The notes beneath the pieces are model-generated. The model was not told where the DNA came from. It searched no databases and worked only from the letters and a program-made list of their open reading frames with translations. The position numbers and the translations under genes are program-made. Shown in pieces: positions 7,546 to 16,112 of a DNA stretch of 64,000 nucleotides. Positions within the stretch are counted from its first letter, which is position 1. The number at the start of each line of letters is the position of its first letter. Origin of the DNA: Cupriavidus lacunae (GTDB taxonomy: Bacteria > Pseudomonadota > Gammaproteobacteria > Burkholderiales > Burkholderiaceae); contig NZ_QKWJ01000018.1 in NCBI RefSeq assembly GCF_003353055.1, positions 60,542 through 124,541 of the forward strand, given 5' to 3'.

Positions 7546-9468
7546 TTACGATGACTTTCTTACGCGCAGATACCACTCCACCAACAGTCTCACTTGCTTG
7601 GGCGTGTACCCCTTCTCGACCATGCGGTTGACGAAGTTCTCGTGCTTGTCCTGGTCTTCGCGTGAAGACTTGGCGTTGAACGAGATCACCGGCAGCAGGT
7701 CCTCCGTGGTGGAGAACATGCGCTTCTCGATCACCATCCGCAGCTTTTCATAGCTGGTCCAGACCGGGTTCTTGCCGCCGTTGTTGGCCCGCGCCCGCAG
7801 TACGAAATTGACGATCTCGTTGCGGAAGTCCTTCGGGTTCGAGATACCCGCGGGCTTTTCCACTTTCTCAAGCTCGTCGTTCAGCGCATTGCGGTCGAGG
7901 ATCTCGCCGGTATTCGGATCGCGGTACTCCTGGTCCTGGATCCACAGGTCGGCGAACACCACATAGCGGTCGAAGATGTTCTGGCCATACTCGGAATACG
8001 ACTCCAGGTAGGCGGTCTGGATCTCCTTGCCGATGAACTCCACGAACGGCGTGGTCAGGTACTCCTTGATGTACGACAACAGCTTGGCTTCCTGCTCCGG
8101 CGGGAACTGCTCGCGCTCGATCTGCTGCTCGAGCACGTACAGCAGGTGCACGGGGTTGGCCGCCACTTCGGTATTGTCGAAGTTGAAGACCTTGGACAGG
8201 ACCTTGAAGGCAAAGCGCGTCGACAGCCCGTTCATGCCCTCGTCGATGCCGGCGTAGTCGCGGTATTCCTGGTACGACTTGGCTTTCGGGTCCACGTCCT
8301 TCAGGCTCTCGCCGTCATAGACGCGCATCTTCGAGAAGACGTTGGAGTTCTCGGGCTCCTTGATACGCGTGAGCACCGCGAACTGCGCCATCATCTTCAG
8401 CGAGTTGGGCGCGCATGGCGCGGCCGACAGCGAACTGCTGCGCAGCAACTTGTCGTAGATCTTCACCTCGTCGGACACGCGCAGCACGTATGGCACCTTG
8501 ACGATATAGATCCGGTCCAGGAAAGCCTCGTTGTTCTTGTCCGCCTTGAAGGTCGTCCACTCCGCCTCGTTCGAGTGCGCCAGGACGATGCCGTCGAACG
8601 GGATCGCGCCGAAGCCTTCGGTACCCTTGTAGTTGCCTTCCTGCGTTGCCGTCAGCAGCGGGTGCAGGACCTTGATGGGCGCCTTGAACATTTCGACGAA
8701 CTCGAGCAGGCCGCGGTTGGCCAGGCAGAGCCCGCCGGAATAGGAGTAGGCGTCCGGATCGTCCTGTGGAAAATCTTCCAGCTTGCGGATGTCGACCTTG
8801 CCGACCAGCGAGGAAATATCCTGGTTGTTTTCATCGCCAGGCTCCGTCTTCGAGATCGCAATCTGCGACAGCACCGAAGGGCGCAGCTTGACCACCCGGA
8901 ACCTGGTGATATCCCCGTTGAACTCATGCAGGCGCTTGACCGCCCATGGCGAGGCAATGGTGTTCAGATACCGGATCGGAATGCCGTAGTCCTCTTCCAG
9001 GATCTTGCCGTCTTCCTCTGGCGCGAACAGCCCCAGCGGCGACTCATGGATCGGCGAACCCTTGAGCGCGTAGATGGGGATCTCCTCCATCAGCGCCTTG
9101 AGCTTTTCAGCAAGCGAGGACTTGCCACCACCCGGAGGCCCGAGCAGGTAGAGGATCTGCTTGCGCTCTTCCAGGCCCTGCGCCGCGTGCTTGAAGAACG
9201 CAACGATCTGCTCAATCGTGTCCTCCATGCCGTAGAAATCTCGGAAGGCCGGATAGATGCGGATGACCTTGTTGAAGAAAAGGCGGGACAGCCTGGGGTC
9301 GTGGTGGGTGTCCACCAGCTCAGGCTGGCCGATTGCGGCGAGCATGCGTTCGGCAGCGGTCGCGTAGGCAGTGGGATCCTTCTTGCAGATCTCCAGGTAT
9401 TCCTGGATGCTGTATTCCTCTTCCTTGCGAGCTTCGAACCGCGTAGCGTAATGGCCAAAAATGTCCAT
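7546..9468 (-). CDS. prkA: PrkA family serine protein kinase (YeaG)
   Basis: This 640-residue protein has an N-terminal AAA+ domain with Walker A GPPGGGKS at residues 110-117, then the PrkA C-terminal kinase region. Length and order match E. coli YeaG, a kinase linked to nitrogen starvation and stationary-phase adaptation. It is the first gene of the prkA-yeaH-spoVR unit. I saw no convincing sigma-54 element just upstream, although that control is known for the enterobacterial homologue. The start at 9468 gives the conserved MDIFGHYATRFEARKEEEYS opening. Confidence 0.95.
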   Translation of the reverse strand: MDIFGHYATRFEARKEEEYSIQEYLEICKKDPTAYATAAERMLAAIGQPELVDTHHDPRLSRLFFNKVIRIYPAFRDFYGMEDTIEQIVAFFKHAAQGLEERKQILYLLGPPGGGKSSLAEKLKALMEEIPIYALKGSPIHESPLGLFAPEEDGKILEEDYGIPIRYLNTIASPWAVKRLHEFNGDITRFRVVKLRPSVLSQIAISKTEPGDENNQDISSLVGKVDIRKLEDFPQDDPDAYSYSGGLCLANRGLLEFVEMFKAPIKVLHPLLTATQEGNYKGTEGFGAIPFDGIVLAHSNEAEWTTFKADKNNEAFLDRIYIVKVPYVLRVSDEVKIYDKLLRSSSLSAAPCAPNSLKMMAQFAVLTRIKEPENSNVFSKMRVYDGESLKDVDPKAKSYQEYRDYAGIDEGMNGLSTRFAFKVLSKVFNFDNTEVAANPVHLLYVLEQQIEREQFPPEQEAKLLSYIKEYLTTPFVEFIGKEIQTAYLESYSEYGQNIFDRYVVFADLWIQDQEYRDPNTGEILDRNALNDELEKVEKPAGISNPKDFRNEIVNFVLRARANNGGKNPVWTSYEKLRMVIEKRMFSTTEDLLPVISFNAKSSREDQDKHENFVNRMVEKGYTPKQVRLLVEWYLRVRKSS

Positions 9469-9912
9469 ACCTCACTCCCGTCAGAGTTCACGTCCGAGGC
9501 GTAGGTAGTGCTACCCCAAAGGCTTCGCGCAACGTTCGCGGTGCACCACCCCGGCCTGGCGACCTGTCATGTTGCGAAGTCTTTACTTCATCATAGTCAA
9601 ATAACGGCGATGGTGGAGTCCGAGTTGACGAATCTTGCATTGATGCAACGCTTGTTTCCCGCTGCATTTCCTGCCGGATTTCGCTGTCAGCTTTTGGCTG
9701 ATTTGGCTCGGCTTCACCCCCGCGCGCGACGGGCCATTGACCATGCTTGTGACACACCTTACACCTTTCCCGCCATCCGTGCACATCCGGTTTTGTAACC
9801 ATAAGCACGAAAGCCGGCACAGGTGCCGGCTTTCAAATTTCCGCATTTTCTTACGCGTTGGCGCGCACTAGCACGCGGACAGTGCTGATAGCGGAGCCCT
9901 GATTCGCAGCCC
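9469..9912. other. Gene-free region upstream of prkA
   Basis: This 444-base gap holds the promoter region of prkA (left side) and the 3' end of the next minus-strand operon (right side). The middle (about 9580-9800) is less GC-rich than the neighbours. Short open frames here show no family features and no ribosome site, so none is called. A strong hairpin at 9809-9834 is listed separately. Confidence 0.6.
9809..9834 (-). terminator. Intrinsic terminator-like hairpin
   Basis: This is a perfect 12-bp inverted repeat (GAAAGCCGGCAC / GTGCCGGCTTTC) with a 2-base spacer. It lies about 80 bases downstream of the acyl-CoA dehydrogenase stop at 9913 and would end the five-gene minus-strand operon. 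Flanking A/T-rich bases on both sides mean it could work in either direction. Confidence 0.7.
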
Positions 9913-11100
9913 TCAGAGCGTGCGCGCGACCAGCTCCTTCATGATCTCGTTGGAGCCACCGAAGATCTTGCTCACGCGTGCGTTCGCGTACATGCGCGCG
10001 ATCGGGTATTCCAGCATGTAGCCGTAGCCGCCGTGCAACTGCAGGCACTCGTCGATGACCTGGCAGTTCTGTTGGGTGCACCACCATTTGGCCATGGCCG
10101 CCGTGGCCGCATCGAGCTTGCCGTCCATCAGGCGCAGCATGCAGTCGTCGACGAAGGTCGCGGCAATGGTGGCCACCGTCTTGCACTCCGCCAGCGTGAA
10201 GCGAGTGTTCTGCAAGTCGGCCAGCGGCTGGCCGAACACCTGGCGCTGGCGCACGTATTCGGTGGTCAGTTCGATGGCGCGCTGCATCGTCGCCACGGCC
10301 CCGAGCGCAATGATCATGCGCTCCTGCGGCAGTTGCTGCATGAGCTGGTAGAAGCCCTGGCCTTCCTGCGTGCCGAGCAGGTTCGAGCACGGCACCAGCA
10401 CGTCATCGAAGAAGAGTTCGGCGGTGTCCTGGCCCTTCTGCCCGATCTTTTCGAGAATGCGGCCGCGACGGAAGCCCGGCAGGTCGCGCGTCTCCACCAT
10501 GACCAGGGACACGCCGCGCGAACCGGCTTCAGGATCGGTCTTGGCCACCACGCAGATCAGTTCGGCGTGATACCCGTTGGTAATGAAAGTCTTTGCACCG
10601 TTTATGCGATAGCAGTCCCCATTCTCGGTCTTTTCCCGCACCGCGCGGGTGCGTATTGCTTTGAGGTCGGAACCGGCGCCAGGTTCCGACATGGCGATGG
10701 CGGCCACCAGTTCGCCGCTGGCCATCTGCGGCAGCCATTTCTTCTTCTGCTCCTCCATGCCGTAGTTGAGCAGGTAATGTGCCACGATGCCGCTGTGCAC
10801 GTTATTGCCCAGGCTGGTGCAGACCGCGCGCGACATTTCCTGGGTGATGACGGCCTCGTGGGCAAAGGTGCCGCCGCCGCCGCCGTATTCCTCGGGGATG
10901 CTGGCGCACAGCAGCCCGATCTGGCCGGCGCGGCGCCACATGTCGCGGTCGATATAGCCCTGCTCGGCCCAGCGGGCCTCGTTGGGGGCAAGTTCGCGCT
11001 CGATGAAGCGGCGCACGGTTTCCTGGAACATCTCCAGGTCTTCGGTCATCCAGGGGGTCTGGCGTGCGGCGGGCGCCGCGTTCTGGTCGTGGGATCCCAT
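9913..11100 (-). CDS. Acyl-CoA dehydrogenase family protein
   Basis: This 395-residue enzyme has all three acyl-CoA dehydrogenase domains: helical N-terminus (FQETVRRFIERELAPNEARW), beta domain with AIAMSEPGAGSDLKAIRTRA, and a C-terminal helical domain with RQVFGQPLADLQNTRFTLAE and LQLHGGYGYMLEYPIARMYA. The C-terminus KIFGGSNEIMKELVARTL has Gly where medium-chain enzymes have the catalytic Glu, so the base probably sits earlier, as in isovaleryl/long-chain types. It is the last gene of the minus-strand unit from 15795 but is separated from the crotonase gene by 134 bases containing a strong hairpin, so it may also have its own promoter. Confidence 0.9.
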   Translation of the reverse strand: MGSHDQNAAPAARQTPWMTEDLEMFQETVRRFIERELAPNEARWAEQGYIDRDMWRRAGQIGLLCASIPEEYGGGGGTFAHEAVITQEMSRAVCTSLGNNVHSGIVAHYLLNYGMEEQKKKWLPQMASGELVAAIAMSEPGAGSDLKAIRTRAVREKTENGDCYRINGAKTFITNGYHAELICVVAKTDPEAGSRGVSLVMVETRDLPGFRRGRILEKIGQKGQDTAELFFDDVLVPCSNLLGTQEGQGFYQLMQQLPQERMIIALGAVATMQRAIELTTEYVRQRQVFGQPLADLQNTRFTLAECKTVATIAATFVDDCMLRLMDGKLDAATAAMAKWWCTQQNCQVIDECLQLHGGYGYMLEYPIARMYANARVSKIFGGSNEIMKELVARTL

Positions 11101-11186
11101 AATGCGTTGGTATCAGGGTAAACGTGAAGATGAGCAGGCAAGCGGCGACCTGCTGCCGGCGCCTGCCTATATAGGTAAACAATGAA

Positions 11187-11234
11187 GCGGCCGCTCTGCC
11201 GGATGCTGCGGAGCAGCATGACCGGCCCGGCCGC
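11187..11234 (-). terminator. Nested hairpin directly after the crotonase gene
   Basis: Three stacked inverted repeats lie immediately downstream of the crotonase stop: outer GCGGCCG/CGGCCGC (11187-11193 and 11228-11234), middle GCCGG/CCGGC (11198-11202, 11222-11226) and inner ATGCTGC-GGA-GCAGCAT (11203-11219). On the minus strand a T-rich stretch follows. It is probably a terminator or attenuator inside the operon. Confidence 0.55.
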
Positions 11235-12014
11235 TCAGTCCGGCCAGCGGTAGCGCAGCGGCTCCTTGGCCATGAAGCGGTCGGCGGCCTCCCGGCGATA
11301 GGCGGTGGAGAAGGCAATGCCCTGCCCGTCCGCTTCCATCGCCAGCATGGTGTGCAGGTCCTGGTTCAGGGACGCGTTCAGCGCCTGCTTGGTCAGGCCC
11401 ACCGCCACCGGCGATGCCTCGTTGAAGGCATGCGCCAGCGCCCGCGCGCGTTCCTGCAGGCTGTCGGCCGGCACGATTTCCATGACGATGCCAAGGTCTT
11501 GCGCGGCCTGGGCGTTCAGCTCGCGCATCGAGAACATCAGCGCCTTGGCCCGCTGCAGGCCGATCATCCGCGGCAGCGTGTAGAACACGCCACAGTCGGG
11601 GACCAGCCCCATGCGCAGGAACGGCAACCCGAAGCGCGCGCGCGGCGTGGCCAGGATGATGTCGGCGGTCAGCGCCAGGCTGAAGCCCGCGCCATAGGCC
11701 GCGCCGTCCACCGCGGCGATGACCGGCACGTCGAGCTGGATCAGGTCTTCCAGCCAGCCGTGCACATTCCGCAGGCGCCGTCGGCCCTGCGCGGCATTGA
11801 TCTCGACCTGCATCGAGCTGATGTCGCCGCCCGACGAGAAATCGGTGCCGGCGGCGGTCAGGATCAGGGCGCGCACGCTGTCGTCGGCGCGTACCCGGCG
11901 AATCACTTCGCCGATCTCGTCGCGCATCGGCAAGGACAGCGCGTTCTTGCGCGCCGGCGAGTCCAGCGTCAGCGTGGCGACGCCGTCCTCGACGGCAAAG
12001 CGGATGGTTTCCAT
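11235..12014 (-). CDS. Enoyl-CoA hydratase/isomerase family protein
   Basis: This 259-residue crotonase-fold protein would hydrate or isomerise an enoyl-CoA. It has the oxyanion-hole signatures ILTAAGTDFSSGGDISSMQ near residue 60 and IAAVDGAAYGAGFSLALTAD near residue 107. The start at 12014 (METIRFAVEDGVATL) follows a CCGGAG ribosome site, giving a normal family length; the longer frame to 12080 overlaps the upstream gene and is not used. It lies between a Bug-type binding protein and an acyl-CoA dehydrogenase, consistent with one beta-oxidation-like route. Confidence 0.88.
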   Translation of the reverse strand: METIRFAVEDGVATLTLDSPARKNALSLPMRDEIGEVIRRVRADDSVRALILTAAGTDFSSGGDISSMQVEINAAQGRRRLRNVHGWLEDLIQLDVPVIAAVDGAAYGAGFSLALTADIILATPRARFGLPFLRMGLVPDCGVFYTLPRMIGLQRAKALMFSMRELNAQAAQDLGIVMEIVPADSLQERARALAHAFNEASPVAVGLTKQALNASLNQDLHTMLAMEADGQGIAFSTAYRREAADRFMAKEPLRYRWPD

Positions 12015-12037
12015 CGATGGGCTCCGGTAGGCGGGTC

Positions 12038-13021
12038 TCAGTCCAGTTGGATATTGGCGTCGCGCACGATCTTGGCCCACTTGGGCGTGTCGCCCGCAAC
12101 CACGGCAGCCAGTTCCTGCGGCGCGGACCCGACCGGCTGCAGGCCCATGCCGGCCAGCTTCTGCGTCACTTCGGGCAGCCGCACGATGCGCGCGGTCTCG
12201 GCCGCGAGCTTCGCGGTCACGTCCTTGGGCGCATTGGCCGGCAGGAACAGCGCGAACCAGCCGTTGGGCTCGAACCCCGGCAGGCCCAGTTCGGTGAAGG
12301 TCGGCACATTGGGCAGCGCCTTGTAGCGCTGGGTCCCGGTGATGCCGAGGATCTTGAACTTGTGGCTGCCCAGGTAAGGGTTGGCCGAGGTCACGTCGAC
12401 AAAGGCGCTGTCCACCTGGCCGCCGAGCAGGTCGCTCATCAGCGGCGCCGCGCCCTTGTAGGGGATATGCGCGATCTCGATGCCAGTCTGCTGCCTGAGC
12501 AGTTCGCCGTGCAGGTGCGACGAAGTGCCGTTGCCATAGGAGCCATAGCTGAGCTTGCCTGCCTTGGCCAGCGCCAGGAACTCGCGCATATTGTTGGCCG
12601 GCACGCGGTTGGGCACCACGAACAGGTCGGACGACTTGGCGATCAGCGAGACCGGCGTGAAGTCCCTGGCCACGTCGTACGGCGTGCGCTTGTACAGGGC
12701 CGGCGACTGGATCAGCGCGGTGATCGCCAGCAGGAGGGTGTAGCCATCGGCCGGCGCCTTGGCGACGGTGTCGTTGCCGAGCATGCCGCTGGCGCCGGGC
12801 TTGTTTTCCACCACCACGGCCTGGCCCAGGCTTTCGGCCAGGCGCTGGCCGATCAGGCGGCCCACGGTGTCGGTGCCGCCGCCGGCCGGGTACGGCACGA
12901 TCATGCGGATCGGCTTGCCGGGGTACGGCTGCTGGGCGAAGGCCTGGCCCGCGCCGCCGAGGATGGCCGCGCCGGCCAGGGTGCCGGCCTGTGCCAGCCA
13001 GTTGCGTCTGCTTTGCTGCAT
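12038..13021 (-). CDS. Bug family tripartite tricarboxylate transporter substrate-binding protein
   Basis: This 327-residue periplasmic solute-binding protein starts MQQSRRNWLAQAGTLAGAAI, a signal peptide with an Arg-Arg pair that could be a Tat signal, and is cleaved near AQAFA-like residues. The mature part has the Bug signatures YPGKPIRMIVPYPAGGGTD and VVVENKPGASGMLGNDTVAK. Bug proteins bind carboxylated compounds; most, like this one, have no adjacent TctA/TctB membrane genes. The start at 13021 follows AAGAGAGG. A second Bug gene lies two genes upstream, flanking the acyl-CoA ligase, so both probably present the acid that the ligase activates. Confidence 0.93.
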   Translation of the reverse strand: MQQSRRNWLAQAGTLAGAAILGGAGQAFAQQPYPGKPIRMIVPYPAGGGTDTVGRLIGQRLAESLGQAVVVENKPGASGMLGNDTVAKAPADGYTLLLAITALIQSPALYKRTPYDVARDFTPVSLIAKSSDLFVVPNRVPANNMREFLALAKAGKLSYGSYGNGTSSHLHGELLRQQTGIEIAHIPYKGAAPLMSDLLGGQVDSAFVDVTSANPYLGSHKFKILGITGTQRYKALPNVPTFTELGLPGFEPNGWFALFLPANAPKDVTAKLAAETARIVRLPEVTQKLAGMGLQPVGSAPQELAAVVAGDTPKWAKIVRDANIQLD

Positions 13022-13055
13022 GCTGCCTCTCTCTTTCTTGTATTCCCCGCTGGCG

Positions 13056-14768
13056 TCAGCTGCGCGGGTTGTCCACTTGCATCTCGCGCTCTTGCAGGGC
13101 GCGCCACAGGATCTTGCCGGTGGCCGACTTGGGCAGCGCATCGACCACGTCGACGATGCGCGGCACCTTGTACGCGGCCATGTGCTCGCGGCACCAGGCC
13201 ATGATGCGCTCGGGGTCGGCTTCGGCCGTGCCGCGCGCGTCCGGGCGCAGCGCCACCACGGCCTTGACGGTCTCGCCGCGGCGCTCGTCGCGCGCGGCGA
13301 TCACGCAGGCTTCGTGGATGGCGGGATGGCCGTACAGCAGGTTCTCCACCTCGGCCGGCCAGACCTTGTAGCCGGACGCGTTGATCATGCGCTTGAGGCG
13401 GTCGCGCATGAAGAAATAGCCATCCTCGTCCATGAAGCCGAGGTCGCCGGTGCGCAGGAAGCGCTTGCCGCCAAGCTCGATGAAGGTGGCCGCGTTGGCT
13501 TCCGGGTTGTGCCAGTAGCCCTGCATCACCTGGCCGCCATGGACCACGATCTCGCCGGTCTCGCCGTGAGGCAACTCCTGCAGCGTCTCGGGGTCGACCA
13601 CGCGCGCGTCCACGCCGAAGGTGGCGATGCCCAGGCATTCGCGCTTGGGCTGGTTGCGCGGGTTCGACAGGATGAAGGCCGCGGTCTCGGTCATGCCGTA
13701 GGCCTCGACGTAGGGCAGGCCGAAGCGCTCCTGCAGCATGTTGGCCACCGCTTCCGGCATGGCCGCGCCGCCGCCGCCCACGTAGGCCAGGCTCGACAGG
13801 TCGCGCGCGTCGATGCCCGGCTGGGAGAAGAAATCGACCATCATCGCCGGCGGCGCGCCCCAGACCGAGACGCGGTAGCGCTCGATCAGGTCCGCGGCCA
13901 GCGCGCGGTCCCAGCGCGGCATCAGCACCACGGTGGCGCCCAGGTAGAGCGGCGAATTCATGCAGTTCTGCATGCCCAGCAGGTGGAACATCGGCGCCAC
14001 CGCCAGCACCACCGACTCGGGCGTGGCCCCGCGCCAGATCACCGAACCGGCCGCCGCGGTCATCAGCGTGCCGTGGGTATGCATGCAGCCCTTGGGGTTG
14101 CCGGTGGTGCCGGAGGTATAGGCCAGCATGCACAGGGTGTCGTAGCCCGCCTGGTGCGGCAGCGGCCGGTGTCCGGCGGCGCTGGCCGCATCCCAGGCCA
14201 CCGGCATGGCGCCGGACGGCGCCGCCTGCGGCGCGGGCGCCGGCTCACGCAGCCAGGCCGGCACGGCCAGGCCGCCGTCGTCGCGCAGCATGCCGCCGTA
14301 GTCGTGCAGGATCACATGGCGCAGCGCCGGGCCGTGCAGCGGAGCCACGCGCTGGTACAGCTCGCTGCCGGCAAAGGCGGCAACCGCGCCGCTGTCCTGG
14401 ACCACATGGGCCAGTTCGGCCTCCAGCCACATCGGGTTGGCCGGCACCACCACGCCCTCGGCACGCAGGATGGCGTAGTAGGCAATGACGAACTGCGGGC
14501 AGTTCTGGCTGAACAGCACCACCCGGTCGCCCGGCTGGATGCCGCAGGCCTGCTGCAGGTAACCCGCCATCCGTTCGATCTCGTCCTGCAGCTGGCCGTA
14601 GGTGATCGCGGTGCCGAAATACTGGATCGCGGCCTTGTCCGGATAGCGGTGCGCCGCCGCCTCGACGTTGTAGAACAGACTGGTGCGCGGCGTATGCAGC
14701 GTGGCCGGCAGGCCGGGCGGCCAGGCGGGGGAACGGAACGGCTGGTTGGTACTGGTAGCAGGCTTCAT
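13056..14768 (-). CDS. AMP-forming acyl-CoA synthetase/ligase
   Basis: This 570-residue member of the ANL superfamily activates a carboxylic acid to its CoA thioester using ATP. It shows the P-loop AYTSGTTGNPKGCM, the A5 motif YVEAYGMTETAAFIL, the FLRTGDLGFMDEDGYFFMRD hinge and the C-terminal lysine motif KSATGKILWR. The start at 14768 (MKPATSTNQPFRSPAW) is chosen for normal family length. It sits between two Bug-type binding protein genes with gaps of 34 bases on each side, suggesting coupled uptake and activation. The exact substrate is unknown. Confidence 0.92.
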   Translation of the reverse strand: MKPATSTNQPFRSPAWPPGLPATLHTPRTSLFYNVEAAAHRYPDKAAIQYFGTAITYGQLQDEIERMAGYLQQACGIQPGDRVVLFSQNCPQFVIAYYAILRAEGVVVPANPMWLEAELAHVVQDSGAVAAFAGSELYQRVAPLHGPALRHVILHDYGGMLRDDGGLAVPAWLREPAPAPQAAPSGAMPVAWDAASAAGHRPLPHQAGYDTLCMLAYTSGTTGNPKGCMHTHGTLMTAAAGSVIWRGATPESVVLAVAPMFHLLGMQNCMNSPLYLGATVVLMPRWDRALAADLIERYRVSVWGAPPAMMVDFFSQPGIDARDLSSLAYVGGGGAAMPEAVANMLQERFGLPYVEAYGMTETAAFILSNPRNQPKRECLGIATFGVDARVVDPETLQELPHGETGEIVVHGGQVMQGYWHNPEANAATFIELGGKRFLRTGDLGFMDEDGYFFMRDRLKRMINASGYKVWPAEVENLLYGHPAIHEACVIAARDERRGETVKAVVALRPDARGTAEADPERIMAWCREHMAAYKVPRIVDVVDALPKSATGKILWRALQEREMQVDNPRS

Positions 14769-14802
14769 TTGCAGCAATCGATACAGGTCAGTCGGGAAAC
14801 AC

Positions 14803-15795
14803 TCAGTCCAGGCGGATGTTGTTGGTGCGGATGACCTTGCCCCAGCGAACGTAGTCAGCCTGGACGGTCTGTGCGAACGCATCCGGCGTGCTGCCGGTCA
14901 GGACGATGCCCATCTCGTTCATGCGCTTGCGAATCTCTGGCTGGGTCAGGATGCGATTGACGTCGGCCGAGTACTTGTCGACGATGGCCCGCGGCGTGGC
15001 GGCGGGCAGGAACAGGCCGAACCATCCCAGCCCGTCCATGCCGGCAACGCCCGCCTCGCGGAAGGTCGGCACATCCGGCAACTGCGGCGAGCGGCTGCCG
15101 CCGGTCACCGCCAGCGCGCGCAGGCGGCCCGAGGCGTTGTGCGGCTTGGCGCCCATCACCGAGATGATGGCGGCCGGCACCTGCCCGCCCAGCAGGTCGT
15201 TCAACTCCGGTGCCTCGCCCTTGTATGAGACATGGACCATGTCCAGCTTGGCGGACTCCTTGAAGATCTCGCCGTACAGATGGCCGCTTGAGCCGGTGCC
15301 GTAGGAACCGTAGGAGAACTGCCTGGGCTTGGCGCGGACCAGCTCGATGAATTCCTTCAGGCTGGTGGCCGGCACGGAGTTGTGCACGGCAAAGACCAGG
15401 TTGGTGGTGCCCAGCTCGGACACGGCGGCAAAGTCCTTGACCGGGTCCACCGGCGGCTTCGTGTACAGGCTGGGCGCCTGCACGAGGGTGGTGATCGTCA
15501 GCAATGCGGTATGGCCGTCAGGCTCGGCGCGGGCCACGGCCTCGGAACCGATCATGCTGCTGGCGCCGGGGCGGTTCTCCACCACCACCGGGCGCGACCA
15601 GGCCTTGCCAAGCCCGTCGGCAATGGCACGCGCCAGCACGTCGGTCGCGCCGCCGGCCGGATACGGCACAACCAGCCGGACGGTCTTCGACGGAAATTGC
15701 CCCTGGCCAGAGGCGGCACCCGCACCCAGCACCCCGGCCACGGCCAGCAACCCGGCCCCAAGGCGCCACAACGCACTACGACGATCTGCCTGCAT
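14803..15795 (-). CDS. Bug family tripartite tricarboxylate transporter substrate-binding protein
   Basis: This 330-residue periplasmic binding protein has a clear signal peptide (MQADRRSALWRLGAGLLAVA) and the Bug motifs FPSKTVRLVVPYPAGGATDV and VVVENRPGASSMIGSEAVAR. The ATG at 15795 is preceded by GGAGACAACAC. It is the promoter-proximal gene of the unit running to 9913 and is divergent from the AraC gene at 16113. It resembles the Bug protein at 12038 in organisation but is clearly diverged, so the two are old paralogues or bind different ligands. Confidence 0.93.
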   Translation of the reverse strand: MQADRRSALWRLGAGLLAVAGVLGAGAASGQGQFPSKTVRLVVPYPAGGATDVLARAIADGLGKAWSRPVVVENRPGASSMIGSEAVARAEPDGHTALLTITTLVQAPSLYTKPPVDPVKDFAAVSELGTTNLVFAVHNSVPATSLKEFIELVRAKPRQFSYGSYGTGSSGHLYGEIFKESAKLDMVHVSYKGEAPELNDLLGGQVPAAIISVMGAKPHNASGRLRALAVTGGSRSPQLPDVPTFREAGVAGMDGLGWFGLFLPAATPRAIVDKYSADVNRILTQPEIRKRMNEMGIVLTGSTPDAFAQTVQADYVRWGKVIRTNNIRLD

Positions 15796-16112
15796 GTGTT
15801 GTCTCCATTGTTTTTTCTGAGGCGGGAACGGGTCTTTGCCCCGTTTCTGGCCCCGTCCGGGCCGGTGTGCCGACCTTGCATAGGTATTAGCCGGAGAGTG
15901 CGCGATGCTGCAGTGCTTGGACAATGACCAGACAAGCCAAAATGATTGGCCGAATCGCTCAGATGGAAGGCAGCCTTTGGCAAATCCCGATTGTGCGGCG
16001 CGGTCGCCGCTTGCTAAGGTGGCAAGACGATGTGGCGAAACGCCCGGGAACGCCCGCGGAACCAGCTGTTCCGTGGTGCCGGGGCCGACGCGTCACCGTG
16101 ATGAGGAGACCC
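15796..16112. promoter_or_regulatory. Divergent control region between Bug operon and AraC gene
   Basis: This 317-base non-coding stretch lies between the divergent starts at 15795 and 16113. The centre is comparatively AT-rich and contains an interrupted dyad GCCAA-AATGA-TTGGC at 15936-15950, a plausible operator. A frame open from 15924 into the AraC gene exists, but the strong GAGGAG ribosome site before 16113 argues that this part is untranslated. No gene is seen here. Confidence 0.45.

Noticed and set aside
9480..9600. Sigma-54 promoter upstream of prkA
   Set aside because: Looked for GG-N10-GC elements because enterobacterial yeaG is NtrC-dependent; the nearest candidates have the wrong spacing.
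9508..9846. Short open frames in the prkA upstream gap
   Set aside because: No ribosome site, no recognisable motif, and they overlap a promoter region and a terminator hairpin.
15924..16112. N-terminal extension of the AraC regulator
   Set aside because: The extension has no AraC-family sequence and there is a strong GAGGAG ribosome site immediately before 16113.
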